Below, in pieces: positions 35,326 through 46,360 of a DNA stretch of 64,000 nucleotides. The notes beneath the pieces are model-generated. The model was not told where the DNA came from. It saw only the letters and a program-made list of their open reading frames with translations, and searched no databases. The translations under genes and the position numbers were made by a program. The number at the start of each line of letters is the position of its first letter. Position 1 is the first letter of the stretch. Source of the DNA: Hemerocallis citrina (Eukaryota; Streptophyta; Magnoliopsida; Asparagales; Asphodelaceae); contig CM030360.1 in the NCBI GenBank assembly GCA_017893485.1, forward strand, positions 7,992,870 to 8,056,869, given 5' to 3'.

Positions 35326-35549
35326 GTGTTGGGGATAGTGGTATTGTTGATTTACTAAAGATAAAAGATCAAATAAACCACATTGTATTAAGATTAAAAG
35401 ATTAATTATTATCATTTGAAAATTACTTTTAAAGTGAAAAGGTGGCGGAAGATAGACCAAATTTTTATCTTCTACGAACTCATGGTGCTTGAATTAATCA
35501 AGGTTCCTCGAAGAATCAAGAAACTGAATTGAAGAAACGTTATTTTAAA
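35326..35549 (+). other. unassigned 224 bp between the SIRE-like element and MULE-2
   Basis: It starts TGTTGGGGATAGTGG, which could be the first bases of another LTR, and ends with the TATTTTAAA target copy of MULE-2. The same locus resumes at 62620. No gene is visible. Confidence 0.3.
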
Positions 35550-35715
35550 GGGAGAATGACCAATTGACACCCAAAGTTACTCATAATACCCTATGCACAC
35601 CTGGAGTTACGTTAATACGCCAATGATACCCAAAGTTATCAAAATTGGACCTATAGGCACCCGCCGTTCAAATATCCGTTAAGTTAGTGGAATATTCGTG
35701 GTATATACCTTTTAA
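35550..35715 (+). repeat. left terminal inverted repeat of MULE-2
   Basis: It pairs with the complement of 62455-62619. The outer 30 bp are identical; similarity then falls to scattered matches through CACACCTG, CCCAAAGTT and CCTATAGGCACCCG. Confidence 0.9.
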
Positions 35716-38293
35716 CGGGTTCATACCCATTAAGAAGAATGTGAAAAGACAAAAATTCCCCCGCTCTCTTCATCTCTTCTTCTTCCTGGTTATTTCTTTC
35801 TCCCCTTTGTAAACCCTAATCACCCTATCTTAAAATTTTGAAATCCCAATTCGAAACCCTAAGTACTGTATATCTGTCATCTCTAATCTTCGACGCCTCG
35901 TACATCCTCAATCTATGCCTCTTTTTTGCGAGCACCGATGTCGATTACCCACCTGCATCCAATGTCGAAATCCCATCTGAATTTGAGGGTTGGAGTTGGG
36001 TTTTTGAAGTAGCGTATGACATTTGACATTACGATATGAGAGGGAAGTGTTTGATTCTGAGTTACAATTTTATCATACAATATTGTTTAATTAGTTGTAA
36101 ATTATTTTGGATTCTTAGTAGGCAATGATGAGTCATACAAAATAATGTTGTTTTTTGTTTTGCTGATACTTAGTTGCTTGTTCTTGATTGTGGATTGTAA
36201 TCATACAATATTAATGATCCATAATATGGGTTGGGAATTTTAGAGGATTCTTTGTAGGCATGGGTGAACTGATCCTATACTTCATCTTAGGCTTTTGCCT
36301 CAGCTGCTTCTCATATTTGCGGCTGCTCTTGGTTGCATTTGATTTTGTTGTTGTTGCTTGTGATTGCTGTTGTTGCTACTGAACTAGTTGGCAGAAGCAT
36401 TAGGATAAAATGGTTGGAAATTAATACTTGTTGGGAATTCCAATATTGGATTCTTTGATATTATTGGGTGAACTGATGCTTTTGTTTAATCTGAGGGTTT
36501 TGCTGCTACTTCTTCTTATATTAGCTGTTGCTTTTGGTTACTTTTGAACTGATTGAAAGTCTCTTTGCTTAACTAGTTGGCATGGCATTAGAATGCAGTC
36601 CTATTGAAACCATTTTTGTTTGTGGATGGAAATCATACAATGTTGTGTTGGGAATTAATATCGTTGCTACTCATCTTGCTGTCTTTATAGGCACGGGTGA
36701 ACTGATTCCCCACTTTTTTTCTGATTTAGCTATTGCTGTTGCTGCTTCTGATATATGATATTTTTCTTGGTTGCTTTTGAACTGATCTGTTGTTGCTTCT
36801 GATTATTGGTGTTACTGTTGAACTAGTTGGCATGGCATTAAAATGCAGCCCTAGTGAAACCATTTTTTGATTCATCTACTTTCTTGCCTGATGTTGATTG
36901 TGGATGGAAATCATACAATGTTGAGTTGAGAAATAATTGCTGCTTTTGGTTGTGTTGTTGCTGTTTCTGTTTTTTTGCTGTTGTTGCTTCTGATTTTTGG
37001 TGTTGCTGAACAAGTTAGCATGGCATTAGAATGAATTGATACTACTTTCATACACATATTTGATCTGTCCGTGCTAATAATTATGTTCTGAGCCTGCTAG
37101 TAATTGTTTAATCTACTGTTTAGCATCATGCACATACAGATAGATGAAATACTTGCTGAACTCCTGTTTTTTTTTTGTGGTTGGCAGGAGACGAAGATAG
37201 GTTGGGGTTTTTTTTTTGCTGTGGTTGGTAAAAGACGAAGAAAAAGAAGAAGCAGCAGTACCAGCTGAAGAGTACTGAATTTGAAGAAGTAGATGAATCT
37301 GAAGAGGTAGAATAAGGAAAAGTAATGTGTAATGTAATTTGAATTTTTTTTTTTCATTTAATTTTGGTTTCTTAATAGAGAAATTGGAAGTTGTTCATAA
37401 TGTAATTGTTCTTTACAATTCAATAAAAAAAAGAAGTTTGGGAATTGTACCAAGTATTGTTGTCTTTTTTGTTGAATCATTTTTTTCCCGAACTTGTTCA
37501 TACAGCAATCAAGTGTATCTAGCAAAGCAATACTGTTATAGAATTTTTCATACATAATGAAAAAAATTTCTCATACACTAGTACATTTCTTCTGATCATA
37601 CACATAAATGTACAAGTAATTTTTTCTACAAATTTCAACTAATACATAGTGATAAATATACATTTCAACTGATCATATACAAACATTTCATTAATGCTAA
37701 ATAAACATACGCAGACCATATAGATAGACATCTCACATCATACGTAGAAATGTGATCAAATAGTTAAAAGTGTGACAAACACTAAAAATTTTTTGTACAT
37801 ATTTCAACTGATACATACATAGTCAAAAAAATACATTTGAATTGATCATACATACACATTTCATACACATCATACAGATAGACATTTGACATCATACACA
37901 TTCAAATTTCATACACATCATATACATACACTTTACTACTGCTACTGGTGCTTGTTCTGGCTGCTTCTGCTGCTTCTCATATTTGTTGCCACTGATCAGC
38001 TAGTGGGGACACTGATATGTTGTTGCTTCTGATTCAGCTATTGCTGTTGGTGCTGCTGCTTCTTGGATTCTATGATATTACTCCTTTTCATTAATGTTGC
38101 CACTATTGCAGTTGCTACTGGTTGCTTCTAACATTACTGTTGTTGCTGCTCCTGCTTCTATGAATTTCTTTTGTTGTTTTTGTTTGTTTGCTCCTGAATC
38201 CATTTGCATTTTGAGAAGTGTATCACTGCTTTTGACTTTTAGAATTGTGTGTCAAAAGTAAGTAGCTATTATTGATGGGAAAGATGCAGTAAT
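35716..38293 (+). other. MULE-2 left interior: repeat-rich, no gene
   Basis: 36150-37050 holds four diverged units of roughly 190-250 bp. Each has GAACTAGTTGGCATGGCATTA and GTTGTTGCTTCTGATT (near 36380, 36573, 36821 and 37009). 37540-37930 is rich in CATACACAT phrases. 37930-38230 again has GCTGCTTCTG-type sequence. A 62-codon ORF at 35838-36026 follows a CCCTAA-rich leader but has no recognisable domain. The GGCATGGCAT module is shared with MULE-1 (23535 and 28450). Confidence 0.6.
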
Positions 38294-38394
38294 TGTAATA
38301 CCCCGATTTTCATTTACGAAAATTATTAATTTTTGCACGTAATGTGCACGTGCAATTTTGTAGTGTGAAATCATATAATTACTTTCAATATGGA

Positions 38395-38451
<57 letters not shown>

Positions 38452-38878
38452 CATGTGTTCTCTAATTATTTTTATAAATGCCCATTTTTCTGCAAATAAA
38501 CATAAGCCTTTCTTTTTAGCCCAAATCTAATTTATTTTTGTAAAACTATTATTTGGCCCATTAATTAAAGCCCATGAGTTATTTCTCTTTTAATTACAAC
38601 TTGTAATATAGAATATTTTTATAAGATTATTTTTATAAAAAATAACATGCACAACTGTTTTTAAATGGAGAACAAATGAATGCACGTGCATTGCACGTAC
38701 ACGTGCAAAAAGCACACTAGGAGGCCGGTTTTGGATGGAGGGAAAATGAAAAAAATGAGTGGAGTTATGGGTGGTAGTTGTTTGATCATGGTTGGTTACT
38801 ACAACTTCCCCTTGAATCATAGCCTTTTATTTTTAACTCCTAGATTGATCCTATCCCTTCATTTGCTCCAAATTTTAG

Positions 38879-38886
38879 TATAAATA
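38879..38886 (+). promoter_or_regulatory. TATA box in the gypsy A 5' LTR
   Basis: TATAAATA is followed by a C-run and a transcript-like leader, and the copy in the 3' LTR (58080-58087) keeps the same eight bases. It probably drives the element's genomic RNA. Confidence 0.65.
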
Positions 38887-39815
38887 CCCCCCCCCCCCCC
38901 CCCAAGCCTAGTTATTTTGTACTCTTCATTTCTCCAAAACCTATAGTAGAAAATACATTTGTTAGTAGTGATTTATTAGTAGTGAGTGAGATAAAAGATT
39001 GAGAGTTGTGTGTGACTGAGTTGTGTGTGCATTCAAAGGAAGGCCGGCATCAAGGAGGGCTCGGATTGCACTTTGAAGGTCGGTTGTGCGCATCAAGGAG
39101 GAGGAGGAACGCCCTTTTGCCAAGGACTCTTGTGTTTAGGAGGTGTTGCAATTGTATTCTCTCCAAATAAGGTGGGTTATTTTCCATGTTTCTAATTTGA
39201 TAGCATGCTAAAATTGAATTGAAATGATAATGCATGAAAAAGATTAATAAGAGTGCATTTAAATGGAAAAATGGCTTATTAGTTGATTGAAATGTTGCTA
39301 AATAGATTGTATGTTATTCCATCATCAAACTTAAGTTGTGTGTGAATTATTTACAGCTATATAATGCTTAAAGTAAAATTCGTTATTAGCATCAAAGTTA
39401 AATGCAAATGTTAGTAGATGAAAGTGTTGTCTTATGTGCTTGGATGAACCCTTTATGATAACATTTATAATGGATGACTTAAAATATATTTTTGGATTTG
39501 GAAAAAGGGAATATAAACATGGAGTTGATATAGAAAATATTAATGCTAAATTGTATAAGAAATATCGAAATGAGATGTGTTAGTAGTAGCGTACAATTTA
39601 AACTAATTGTATGAAAAATATGTGTTTAATTACTGGAAAAATTATTTTTAAATTACTGGAGTATCAAATATTGTTTGAATAATTATTCTGGAGATTTACA
39701 GGAAATTTAGTAAAAACAAAACTCAAATGAGAGCTTTTGAAACATCGAAATGTTCTATTGAACAGAGAACTGATTTATTTAAAATATAAGTTGCATTCAA
39801 GACAACTTGAGCCTA

Positions 39816-40044
39816 TAGCTCAAGTGGTTGGGAGGCTTCTAATGCTACAGTGTGTGCGGCTTGTGTCCCACGGATTGCTGGTTCGATACTGGATGACACC
39901 ATTTTATTTTGTGCGCGTTTAAAAATTAAATCAAGTTCAGTCCGAGAGTATATAACTCTCCAATCCTTCTTTATACCGATGAGCCCAATTGGCCAAGTGG
40001 CTAGTGTGTGAGGTTGGGTTCTCTTTGGTCGCTGGTTCGAAACC
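39816..40044 (+). other. two tRNA-like A-box/B-box cores inside the gypsy A LTR
   Basis: Core 1 has TAGCTCAAGTGG (39816-39827) and GGTTCGATACT (39880-39890). Core 2 has TGGCCAAGTGG (39990-40000) and GGTTCGAAACC (40034-40044). These fit the RNA polymerase III internal promoter consensus, and spacing in core 2 is close to that of a tRNA. A full cloverleaf is not obvious, so they look like tRNA-derived SINE heads captured by the LTR. The 3' LTR has the same cores at 59000-59074 and 59174-59228, with one B-box mutated. Confidence 0.55.
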
Positions 40045-41623
40045 TGGTCTCAGCCAGAATTAAACTTTGTGGAAAAATAATTTTTTTGGTGGATTTTTGA
40101 TGTCTCAAAATTATGAAAAAAATACTATTATTATACTAAAATTATGTGTGACTTATGAAAAATAAATTGGGAGTTATTAGAATGAAATGAAGTATATTTT
40201 GGAAATAAAAGTGTAGTTGGAACTATGGTTCTACACTTGTATATTTTTGTGAAAGATGTGTTTTGCAAAAGAATTGAAATAAGTGCTAGAAAAGGAAAAT
40301 AACAAAGAAAGAAAATATATATTGTGAAGTTTGCGTGAATTATTCTTATTGAAGAATAGTGTGACAATAATGAGTTATGAATATTCATTTTGACCATATA
40401 ATTGGTGATATGATTTTAATGTGGAAATAAATATTGGATGAAATACATGATGAATAATTGAACTCCATATATGGTTATTGACTCATGAATAATTAGAAAT
40501 CATGTGATTGGAAAAGAGAAATGTTATTGAGTATGACAACTCAAACATGTGAATTTGTGAATTGAAATTGGAAATTAGGGTGTAGCCAAAACTCACACCG
40601 GTAAATGAAAAGTGATGAATTATGATTATTGACATTGAAAAGACCAGTTTGGGTCATTGTGAAATAAAAAAAATAAGACCGGTAGTAGTGAGAGGGCTAA
40701 CTCTAAGAGATTGATTTTGTTCATGATTTCATTAAATTAAGAATTAGTACATAGTGAAGAGGTGATGAAAGTGAGAGAAAAACACAAGTATGAGGGTCTC
40801 GAGTCTACGATATGAGAGTGAGCCACAGAATGCATGCTTGATGCGTTAGGACATGGCGTGGGCACTACTCCGAAATTATCGGGATCTTGGCGACGCTTGT
40901 GGGATGTTTGGTGACTGCAAGAGGATCGTGTGCCATAAAGGAGGCTGAACTGCCACAGAATGCATGCTTGATGCGTCAGAAAATGGCGTGGAATTCCCCT
41001 CCAGGTTTTCTGTACATGAGCTTATACTCATAGATTATCTAGGATACTTACCGTAGTTACAGTAGTAGATTAAGTCATGATGAGGGATTGAACCCTACAA
41101 GATGAAGAACGATTAAGAGGCTTGCCCTCGGACCTATGTAGTATGGGATGCATAGAATCCAAACAAGTGTGCATTAGTGTCATGTAATATAAATAATTGC
41201 AGTAAAGACTAAGTGCACAATCACGACACGACATCATTAGGGTATTCCCTTTAGTTTGATATGTGTCAAGTTTGTATTTGTTAAATTTAGAAAATCAGTT
41301 ATACTATTTCCGGCATAGAGAGGATGGCCGTGTATAATGTTCGTCGGTTGAATAAACTGACGTACCCACAGTTTGTATGCAGGGTAAATGACATGATAAA
41401 GATTAAAGAAGAACAGATACTTAGAGATTATTCAATGTTGTTGTACTTTTATATAAATATTGTAAATTTGCTTCCGCTGTACAATGTAAAGTGTAAAGAT
41501 TCTATGTGACTCTGATGTAAAGTGAAAAGTTTTAAATTTCCTTATAAAATTGTACGAAAGAAGTGTAAAGATCCTGTGAAATCTTGAATTCAGTTGTATT
41601 TTGGAAATCGGGGCGTTACAGAG

Positions 41624-41638
41624 TGGTATCAGAGCCAC
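41624..41638 (+). other. primer-binding site (tRNA-Met type) of gypsy A
   Basis: TGGTATCAGAGCCAC lies three bases inside the 5' LTR. It is the usual chromovirus and copia primer site in plants. Confidence 0.85.
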
Positions 41639-41779
41639 GCTTCACACTAGTACAAATTTATAAGGAACGACACCCTAGAAGTGGACATTAGAGTGTGTGT
41701 TTGAGTATGGAGATTTAAATGTAAGTTACTTACATTTGTGTTGCTCTATGACTTATGCTTCTTCTTCTCTATTTCTAAG

Positions 41780-42202
41780 ATGGCTGATCACTTCGACCCT
41801 GCTGGAGACGACAATTGGCATATCATCGAGGAAGATTACTATCCTGGACAAGCAGATTCCGAGGAAGAGTACTACCCAGGCCAAGCAGATTCTGACGGAG
41901 AAGAATGGCCTGAATCCCGAGAGATCACCCCACCTCCGGATTCATCTGATTACTCTTCTGACAAAGAAGAAGAACCAGTTCCAAGTGGTCTTGTGATATC
42001 TCTTCAGAGGCAGGTAGAAACACTGCGGGAGAGAGTCGGATTATTGGAGACTCAGTTGGCAAAGCGCAAGGATGACTTTGCAATTCTCAGTCATCGTGTA
42101 TGGGAACTCGAGAAGAGGAAGAATATGACCGATGTGCTGAAGGAAGAAATTGACGAACTACGGGGAGAGATTCGTGAAGCGAAGAGGAACCGTAGGAGTT
42201 AG
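41780..42202 (+). CDS. small coiled-coil ORF upstream of gag position in gypsy A
   Basis: It encodes 140 residues, intact, starting ATG at 41780. The first half is very acidic and holds a duplicated segment (EDYYPGQADSEEE, then EYYPGQADSDGEE). The second half is a leucine-heptad-like, highly charged coiled coil (LQRQVETLRERVGLLETQL, then VWELEKRKN). The ATG follows CTTCTCTATTTCTAAG, which looks like a splice acceptor. Gypsy B has an ORF of similar size and type at the same place. I do not know a function. Self-assembly or a Gag accessory role is possible. Gypsy B begins 50 bp after the stop. Confidence 0.6.
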   Translation: MADHFDPAGDDNWHIIEEDYYPGQADSEEEYYPGQADSDGEEWPESREITPPPDSSDYSSDKEEEPVPSGLVISLQRQVETLRERVGLLETQLAKRKDDFAILSHRVWELEKRKNMTDVLKEEIDELRGEIREAKRNRRS

Positions 42203-42252
42203 ACCGTTGTTTCTTTTTCCCGTTTATTTAGTGAACTTTTACGTAATGGGTG

Positions 42253-45200
42253 TGTAATATCCCAAGGAATTAATAAAATATTTTCTGTGAATATATTTTA
42301 TTTCCATTAGATTTATATCATGGAAATGAGTACATAACTATTAAGGTAAATAGCCATTCTTATTTTTTTGTTAAGGGGTTAGGGTTAGGATGGGAGACTT
42401 AGGGTTGAGATGACTTAGGGTAAGGACTAAACCTTAACCTCATCAAACCCTAGAGCTCCATCTTGATGAGATCCAAGGGTGGGAATTCCACATGAAGGAA
42501 TCTTCTTGATGAAGCCAAAGACCCAACTTGAAGCTTCTAGGATTCATGTGTTGGCATAAGATCTCACCATCCACCTCCACTCACCCACTCCCATCACATC
42601 CTAACCCTACACCTAATGGGTCGGCCTCACCATCCCCAAGAAACCCTAGCTCCATTTTTATAAAACCCTTCCCCTCATTTTCTCTTAAGTCATACCTTCT
42701 TGTTTTACCTTTCCAAAAAAAAAAAGAAGAGAAAGTTAGAGAAAAAGGAGAAGGGAGGAGTAGTAGTCAAGGATTGGGAGTGCCAAGGGTCTCACAAGAA
42801 GCAAGGAGGAAAGCTACTTAGATCTTCATACAAAGTGGGTGATTTCTCCAACTCATAAAAATCTAGTTTTTATTATTGTATGATTCTTGCATGTAAGAAT
42901 AACCAAGAAAAATTGTTTGATCATATATGAATGAGGAACATGTTAAGAAGAGAAGTAGTCCCATGGTAAAATATTCTTTCTCTTCAAAGATTGATTAAAA
43001 GAAAACCATGTTCTTGAAGCTTACTTAGAGAATTGTTATTTCATGAATGGCTAAGAATCTTGAGCCCAAACTTTGGGGGAGTGTTTTTACATGTATCTAG
43101 GATCTACATGATTTTTTTTGTAATATTTAGACGACACTTAGTGGGCCAAACAAGCCCCACATTTTCGGACAGCAAGACCTCTTCAGAAACAGCAGCTTAA
43201 GAATTTTTGTCATAGATTCGAAAAATCATAGTTAATTATTGACTAAGTATCTTTGGCTGAAATTTTTTGTGGGAACCCATGTATATGTCTACTACTAAAA
43301 TACCAAATTTCACCCTTTTCTGAAATGATTTGCTACCTCAAACAAATTCCTCAACTCCGCTGGTCCAGAGGGTCTGGACTGCAGATTTCTGCAGGTAGGC
43401 GCAGTTTCTTAGGTGCATAACTTCGTGGGTGCTTACTATATCACCTTGAAATTTTGTGAGAAAGTTATGGTAGGAGTCAAATTGTAGATTCCCGAATCTT
43501 AGAATTTTTAGACGACGTTTGATAAGGTTTCCGAAATAATTCCTAAATACGAGTAAAAGGTTGTCTGAAAAACAGAGGGGATTGTGTATCTTTGGTTAGG
43601 GAGCCATAGCTCCATGCATATTAAGAGTTTAAGCGATATTTTTGGACACATGGTATTGATGGGTGTCTAGCTATAGATTCTAAAATTTCTTGAGCTTTTG
43701 ATGAGGGGTTGATTTTATATGGAATTTAGCATGCACAGCGTTCAATACTTGGGCTGATTGTGCAGCTTGTGCATTTTTGATTTTTCTGGATACATGTGTT
43801 CGGAATTTGCCCAAGCGTTGCACTGGGGATTGGTAGTAGAGACCCTAAGCTTTCCAACGAGCCTAGAAATTCGAAATTCTGAGTTACGCAAGAATTAATG
43901 CGATTTTTCTAGCGCTGGACAGATCCAGCTACCCTTCATGAGTGATATTTTGCATGTGCATGATCTTCCATTTTGCTCTCGAGTGAGGATTGGAGAGTTG
44001 GGGGGGTGGTTGCATGCCCCCATACTCAGTTGTTTCATCCACGGTGATTAAGACGTGGGAAGTGGCGAGCAGGGATGCTGCATCGCCAGAGCCACTGGCT
44101 GGCAGACAAGGACTAGGGTTCCGATAAGGGGAACCACTGAGTCTAGGTGTAACCTAGACCGTGGATTAAGCTGTGACCACTCTCATAACACGTCTAGATA
44201 AAAGTAAGGACCATCTAGATATTAGTTCCTAACGATAAGTAATCAGGTGACGTACTCTCCTGTCAATAAGGATACGCGCTGTGGTGTGTATCCTGCACTG
44301 TTGATTCCTGAGGTACCGTGGTAAGGACTGAATAGGATCCAGGTATATGCTAGTGGACACGAACGGGTTGTACGGGCTGCGGTCCGGTGAAATACAATGC
44401 TATAGGTATACTGCGGTATATCTTTAAGTTCGTCACGACTGTTGAATAGGATCCAGGTATATGCTAGTGGACACGAACGGGTTGTATGGGCTGCGGTCCG
44501 GTGAAATACAATGCTATAGGTATACTGCGGTATATCTTTAAGTTCGTCACGACTGTTGAATAGGATCCAGGTATATGCTAGTGGACACGAACGGGTTGTA
44601 CGGGCTGTGGTCCGGTGAAATACAATGCTATAGGTATACTGCGGTATATCTTTAAGTTCGTCACGACGGTTGAAAAGGATCCAGGTATATGCTAGTGGAC
44701 ACGAACGGGTTGTACGGGCTGCGGTCCGGTGAAATACAATGCTATAGGTATACTGCGGTATATCTTTAAGTTCGTCACGGCTTTGAACCCAACCATGTCA
44801 TACTATCAGGAACAGGAAGTAGACCGAATTAGAATGCATTGCATAGCGAGGGTTCGAATCCCTAAACTTAGAGACAACAGCTTGATTTGGAAAGTATGTA
44901 GTATGGGATGCATATATTTCCCAAGTCTCGCTTGCATTAGACTAAGTACATTTGACTTGCGCATTAGATACTAGAGTATATCATATACGGACGTACTTGA
45001 TGCAACCCCACCTCCCCTTTCCCTTTTAGCACTCTTCTTCTGCATTCATGTTTGATTTTAGTTGGTTTGGAAATCGCTGCTTTTATCAACATTACGTCAG
45101 TAGGATTACTGACGTGCCCACTCTTTTAGGTACTAGATGCCGACCATGAAGTCCACAAAGGTCCAATCCTGGTGATGCATCCAAGTGACAGTTCCAAGTG

Positions 45201-45404
45201 TTCCTTACTCACTCCCGATTATAGTTCTTTTGTAAAACATGGGTTGTAATTTTTCTGAACCAAGTCTATTGTAATACTTAAACTTGTATAGCATGGAATA
45301 AGATTCGTTTAATTTTTCCTGCTTTTCCTGCATTGTGACATGTTATGAAAGGAGAATTCTGGATTATGTCACGAATCATCAGTATAGGGATTCGGGGAGT
45401 TACA
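42253..45404 (+). repeat. 5' LTR of gypsy B
   Basis: It starts TGTAATATCCCAAGG and ends GGGGAGTTACA. A TATA-like TTTTTATAAAACCC lies near 42655-42668. Four 114 bp tandem units occupy 44330-44785. A B-box-like GGTTCGAATCC lies at 44851-44861. Confidence 0.93.
44330..44785 (+). repeat. 114 bp tandem repeat, four copies, in the gypsy B 5' LTR
   Basis: Units begin at 44330, 44444, 44558 and 44672 with GAATAGGATCCAGG (the last has GAAAAGG). The spacing is exactly 114 bp. The 3' LTR keeps four units, so the array predates this insertion. Confidence 0.9.
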
Positions 45405-45408
45405 GAGT

Positions 45409-45423
45409 TGGTATCAGAGCCAC
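45409..45423 (+). other. primer-binding site (tRNA-Met type) of gypsy B
   Basis: TGGTATCAGAGCCAC lies four bases inside the 5' LTR, matching the plant tRNA-Met primer site. Confidence 0.87.
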
Positions 45424-45588
45424 CTTCAAACTATAGTCCAATATAACAGGAAAATAGACTTGGGCGCCACTCGGGGAGTCGGGGTTAGCCAGTAGTAGAT
45501 TATTATAATTCATATTGTTGTTCTTTTCAACTTATGTTTTATAATTTTCTATATCTGAACTAACTCCTCTATTGTTTTCTCCTAACAG

Positions 45589-46020
45589 ATGCCAGGGGCA
45601 CGGAACAGAATAGCAAACGGGACTCAATATGGGTCGGGTCCAGCTGACACTGTAGCTCCTCCTCCTCCTCCTCCGTAGCCCACTGCTGTGGAACAAGCCG
45701 TTAGCAGGCTATTCAGGGATGTGGCCGCATACCGTTGGAACCAGGGGCACATAGAGGACCGTCTGGAAAATTGGGGTCATGCTCTGATAGCTGCTAACAG
45801 GAAGATGGCTAAACTGAAGAGGTCAAAGAAGAGGCTCTCGAGAAAACTAACATTGCTGAGGCACCAACATGGGGAAAAAATGGCGCAGTTGGAACTGAGG
45901 ATTGAAAACCTGCAGACAAGGGTTACACAGCAACAGACCCAGCTTGAGCAGCTCACGACGACTGAGCACTCGGCCACCGGGGGTCACCATGTCAGGGACA
46001 TGTGTGACCTAGCTTTATGA
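45589..46020 (+). pseudogene. small coiled-coil ORF upstream of gag in gypsy B (one internal stop)
   Basis: The frame starts ATG at 45589, directly after a perfect acceptor-like TTGTTTTCTCCTAACAG. It has a proline run, then TAG at 45676-45678, then stays open to 46020. The second part is a strongly basic, then amphipathic coiled coil (RKMAKLKRSKKRLSRKL, then LELRIENLQTRVTQQQTQL). Length and position match the ORF at 41780-42202 in gypsy A, although the sequences differ strongly. The next gene, gag, starts 340 bp later, so translation of both from one unspliced RNA would be awkward. Confidence 0.6.
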
Positions 46021-46360
46021 AGGGATTTGGGGATGTCTTGTCTTGGTATTTTGATGTTTATAGAATGATGCTTTTTGGCTGCCTAGGGTGCTAGAAACAA
46101 AAAAAAACAATATTTTGTTTTGATGTAGAAAGGGCTTCCTGAACCAATGAATGCTTGACAAGTTTTGACTACTACTATGGTAAAGGTATTTGCGGTAGTA
46201 CTATTTTGGGTTGTACAAAAAGGGGGCGGGGGCTAATGTAATCTTCCACATGTATATATAAGAATGAATGAAGAACTAGTATTTTCCCTTGACTACTTCT
46301 AGTATGCTTTGAGTTCGTGTTATTATTATTGCATGAATAGTAATAAGAATTGATATTCAG

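Larger units (their letters stand above)
38294..41620 (+). repeat. 5' LTR of gypsy A
   Basis: It starts TGTAATACCCC and ends GGGGCGTTACA. A TATA box (TATAAATA) lies at 38879-38886, just before a C-run of 15-16 bases; the 3' LTR has seven C there. A GT/TA microsatellite lies at 38398-38451. Two tRNA-like A-box/B-box pairs lie at 39816-40044. A ~140 bp tandem duplication around GCCACAGAATGCATGCTTGATGCGT lies at 40810-41000. Confidence 0.93.

Noticed and set aside
35838..36026. 62-codon ORF in MULE-2 as a captured gene
   Set aside because: It is short, has no recognisable domain and no splice context; the AAACCCTAA-type leader alone is not enough.
39816..40044. Possible functional tRNA genes
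   Set aside because: The A- and B-boxes are good, but no acceptor-stem pairing or full cloverleaf could be drawn, so SINE-like remnants are more likely.
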